Positions 5,305 to 6,488 of a stretch of DNA of 6,488 nucleotides are shown one piece after another. The notes beneath the pieces were generated by a model. That model was given only the letters and a program-made list of their open reading frames with translations. It was not told the origin of the DNA and did no database searches. A program made the translations under genes and the position numbers. This DNA comes from Fidelibacterota bacterium UBA6817 (GTDB taxonomy: Bacteria > Fidelibacterota > Fidelibacteria > Fidelibacterales > Fidelibacteraceae): NCBI GenBank assembly GCA_002452555.1, contig DKER01000033.1:1-6488 (forward strand), given 5' to 3'. Position 1 is the stretch's first letter, and each line of letters begins with the position of its first letter.

Positions 5305-6488
5305 TTATTCAGTATCAATCCGCTCTATACATCTGTAAACAGCATCACGAAGCTTTTTTTCACGCTTGTCGTCTTTGATGTAGTAGCTCATTTTATTCAT
5401 GGCATAAGCGTAACCCAATTGTTTATCCGGATCGGCAAAGGAAAAGGATCCGCCTACACCCGGATGACCGAATGCCCGGTCTGATGATGCATAAAAATCA
5501 TACCGTCCGGGTTTGAAAAATCCCGGGTTATAATAGGTTTCAATTTTAAAGACTTCATCAATCATTGAGCCCGAACCGGGAACACTCGCCGGTGCTGTTA
5601 TTTCGCTGAATGTTGCTTCGTCGATACCCGGTTCACGTCCTCCCATGGCCATCATGCCGTAAATTGCTGCAATAGCCCGGACTTCCCCGACTCCGTTTGC
5701 AGAGGGAATTTCAACGGTCAGAAACGGATACCGGATGTTGGGATCGTAGTGCTTTAAAATAAAAAAGGACTGAAACAGGTAGGATTTGACCATGAACATC
5801 TGTTTGCGCGTTTCCCGCGGTATAACAGCCAGATTGAACAAACTGTTTACCGGTCCGATCTGTATCATTCGGGCAATCCGGTCATCCGAAATACTGTCCG
5901 GAAGACCGATGTAAAAGGAAAGATTCCCGGGTTTAACGACTTCCTCATTCAGAAACTGACCGATGCTCCGGTTCATGGGATCAGACCGGCGCATGATTTC
6001 ATTCATGTGGAATCCCGGTGTATACATGTGATACCCGTGACGATATCCCGGTTCCCACTGGGGTTTTTGCCGGCTTAAGACTTCCGTGACATAATTTTGA
6101 TCATCAATTTTTTCAGCTTTTACTTTTTCATCCGGCAAACATAAACCCGCTTCGTGATTGAGCAGCTGACGAATCGTGATGGCTTCCTTACCGTTCCGGG
6201 CAAATTCCGGCCAATATCGGGAAACAGGATCATCATAATCAAAATATCCCCGGGATTGAGCCATTGCCAATATAACAGCAGAAATCCCCTTCGTCAGGGA
6301 ATAAGACACAACCATGGTGTGTTCGTCCCATGGCTTCTTCGTCCGCCTGTCCTGATACCCTCCCCACAAATCAACAACCAACTCACCCTTATAATAGACT
6401 GCACAGGCAGCTCCTACTTCTCCCCTTTTCTGGAAATTCAAAATAAATTCTTCTTTAACGTCCATAAAATCAGGGTGACAATACCCAT
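5305..6488 (-). CDS. Serine hydrolase of the beta-lactamase/EstB family (5' end probably beyond window)
   Basis: Class C beta-lactamase-like fold (PF00144), of the esterase/EstB subgroup. Numbered from the internal ATG at 6465 (386 residues): the nucleophile motif SLTK (S56 to K59), the second-motif region WEPGYRHGYHMYTPG (137-151; Y145 is the likely catalytic Tyr), and HPGVGGS (334-340), replacing the KTG box of true beta-lactamases. DLWGG (32-36) and QLLNHEAGL (100-108) are also family hallmarks. The likely reaction is hydrolysis of small esters or lactones; the natural substrate is unknown. No signal peptide is seen, so it is probably cytoplasmic. The frame stays open to 6488 and the codons before 6465 read GYCHPDF, which matches the usual start of this subgroup (G-x-x-x-P-x-F). 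There is no Shine-Dalgarno before 6465. The true start therefore is likely beyond the right edge. It is not functionally linked to the CRISPR genes and is more GC-rich than them. Confidence 0.88.
   Translation of the reverse strand, partial: GYCHPDFMDVKEEFILNFQKRGEVGAACAVYYKGELVVDLWGGYQDRRTKKPWDEHTMVVSYSLTKGISAVILAMAQSRGYFDYDDPVSRYWPEFARNGKEAITIRQLLNHEAGLCLPDEKVKAEKIDDQNYVTEVLSRQKPQWEPGYRHGYHMYTPGFHMNEIMRRSDPMNRSIGQFLNEEVVKPGNLSFYIGLPDSISDDRIARMIQIGPVNSLFNLAVIPRETRKQMFMVKSYLFQSFFILKHYDPNIRYPFLTVEIPSANGVGEVRAIAAIYGMMAMGGREPGIDEATFSEITAPASVPGSGSMIDEVFKIETYYNPGFFKPGRYDFYASSDRAFGHPGVGGSFSFADPDKQLGYAYAMNKMSYYIKDDKREKKLRDAVYRCIERIDTE

Noticed and set aside
5305..5484. Continuation of the plus-strand transposase frame to 5484
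   Set aside because: Beyond about 5270 it has no transposase similarity and overlaps the C-terminus of the hydrolase on the other strand.
1..6488. CRISPR array
   Set aside because: I looked for regularly spaced repeats of 25-40 bases in the gaps and saw none; the array must be elsewhere.

Overview
The window is bacterial and its core is one end of a type III (most likely III-A/Csm) CRISPR-Cas operon on the minus strand. Read in the direction of transcription (right to left), the order is: a small DUF4258-like gene (4326-4006), a CARF-domain gene of the NE0113 type (3901-2789), a RAMP-family cas6 (2693-1746, TTG start), and cas10/csm1 (1741 to the left edge, incomplete). The effector genes csm2-csm5 and the CRISPR array expected with such a locus are not in the window. 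They would lie beyond position 1 or elsewhere.

Region by region: 1-1741 is the first 580 residues of Cas10/Csm1, with HD nuclease domain, first Palm domain and Cys4 zinc finger; the GGDD cyclase Palm domain lies outside. 1746-2693 is Cas6. 2694-2788 is a gap with a candidate promoter. 2789-3901 is the CARF protein. 3902-4005 is an AT-rich gap with a candidate promoter. 4006-4326 is the DUF4258-like protein. 4327-4899 has no intact gene that I can support; it holds a strong ribosome binding site, a perfect 10-bp-stem hairpin, a 9-bp tandem repeat, and a possible frameshifted minus-strand reading frame. 4900-5270 on the plus strand is a decayed, truncated REP-associated (RAYT/Y1) transposase. 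5305 to the right edge on the minus strand is a serine hydrolase of the beta-lactamase/EstB family whose true N-terminus probably lies beyond the window.

How the genes work together (family knowledge plus inference): Cas6 would cut the CRISPR transcript into crRNAs. Cas10, in a Csm complex, would sense target RNA, cut DNA with its HD domain and make cyclic oligoadenylates. The CARF protein would bind that messenger. No HEPN ribonuclease motif is visible in its C-terminal half, so it looks more like a ring nuclease or ligand-sensing regulator than a classical Csm6 RNase. The DUF4258 protein sits immediately upstream on the same strand and may be an accessory gene or an independent passenger.

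The organism cannot be named from the sequence. Purine-rich Shine-Dalgarno sequences, moderately low GC, a RAYT remnant and an EstB-like hydrolase fit a Gram-negative, environmental bacterium, but this is weak evidence. The Cas genes look more AT-rich than the hydrolase gene, which fits horizontal acquisition of the CRISPR locus.
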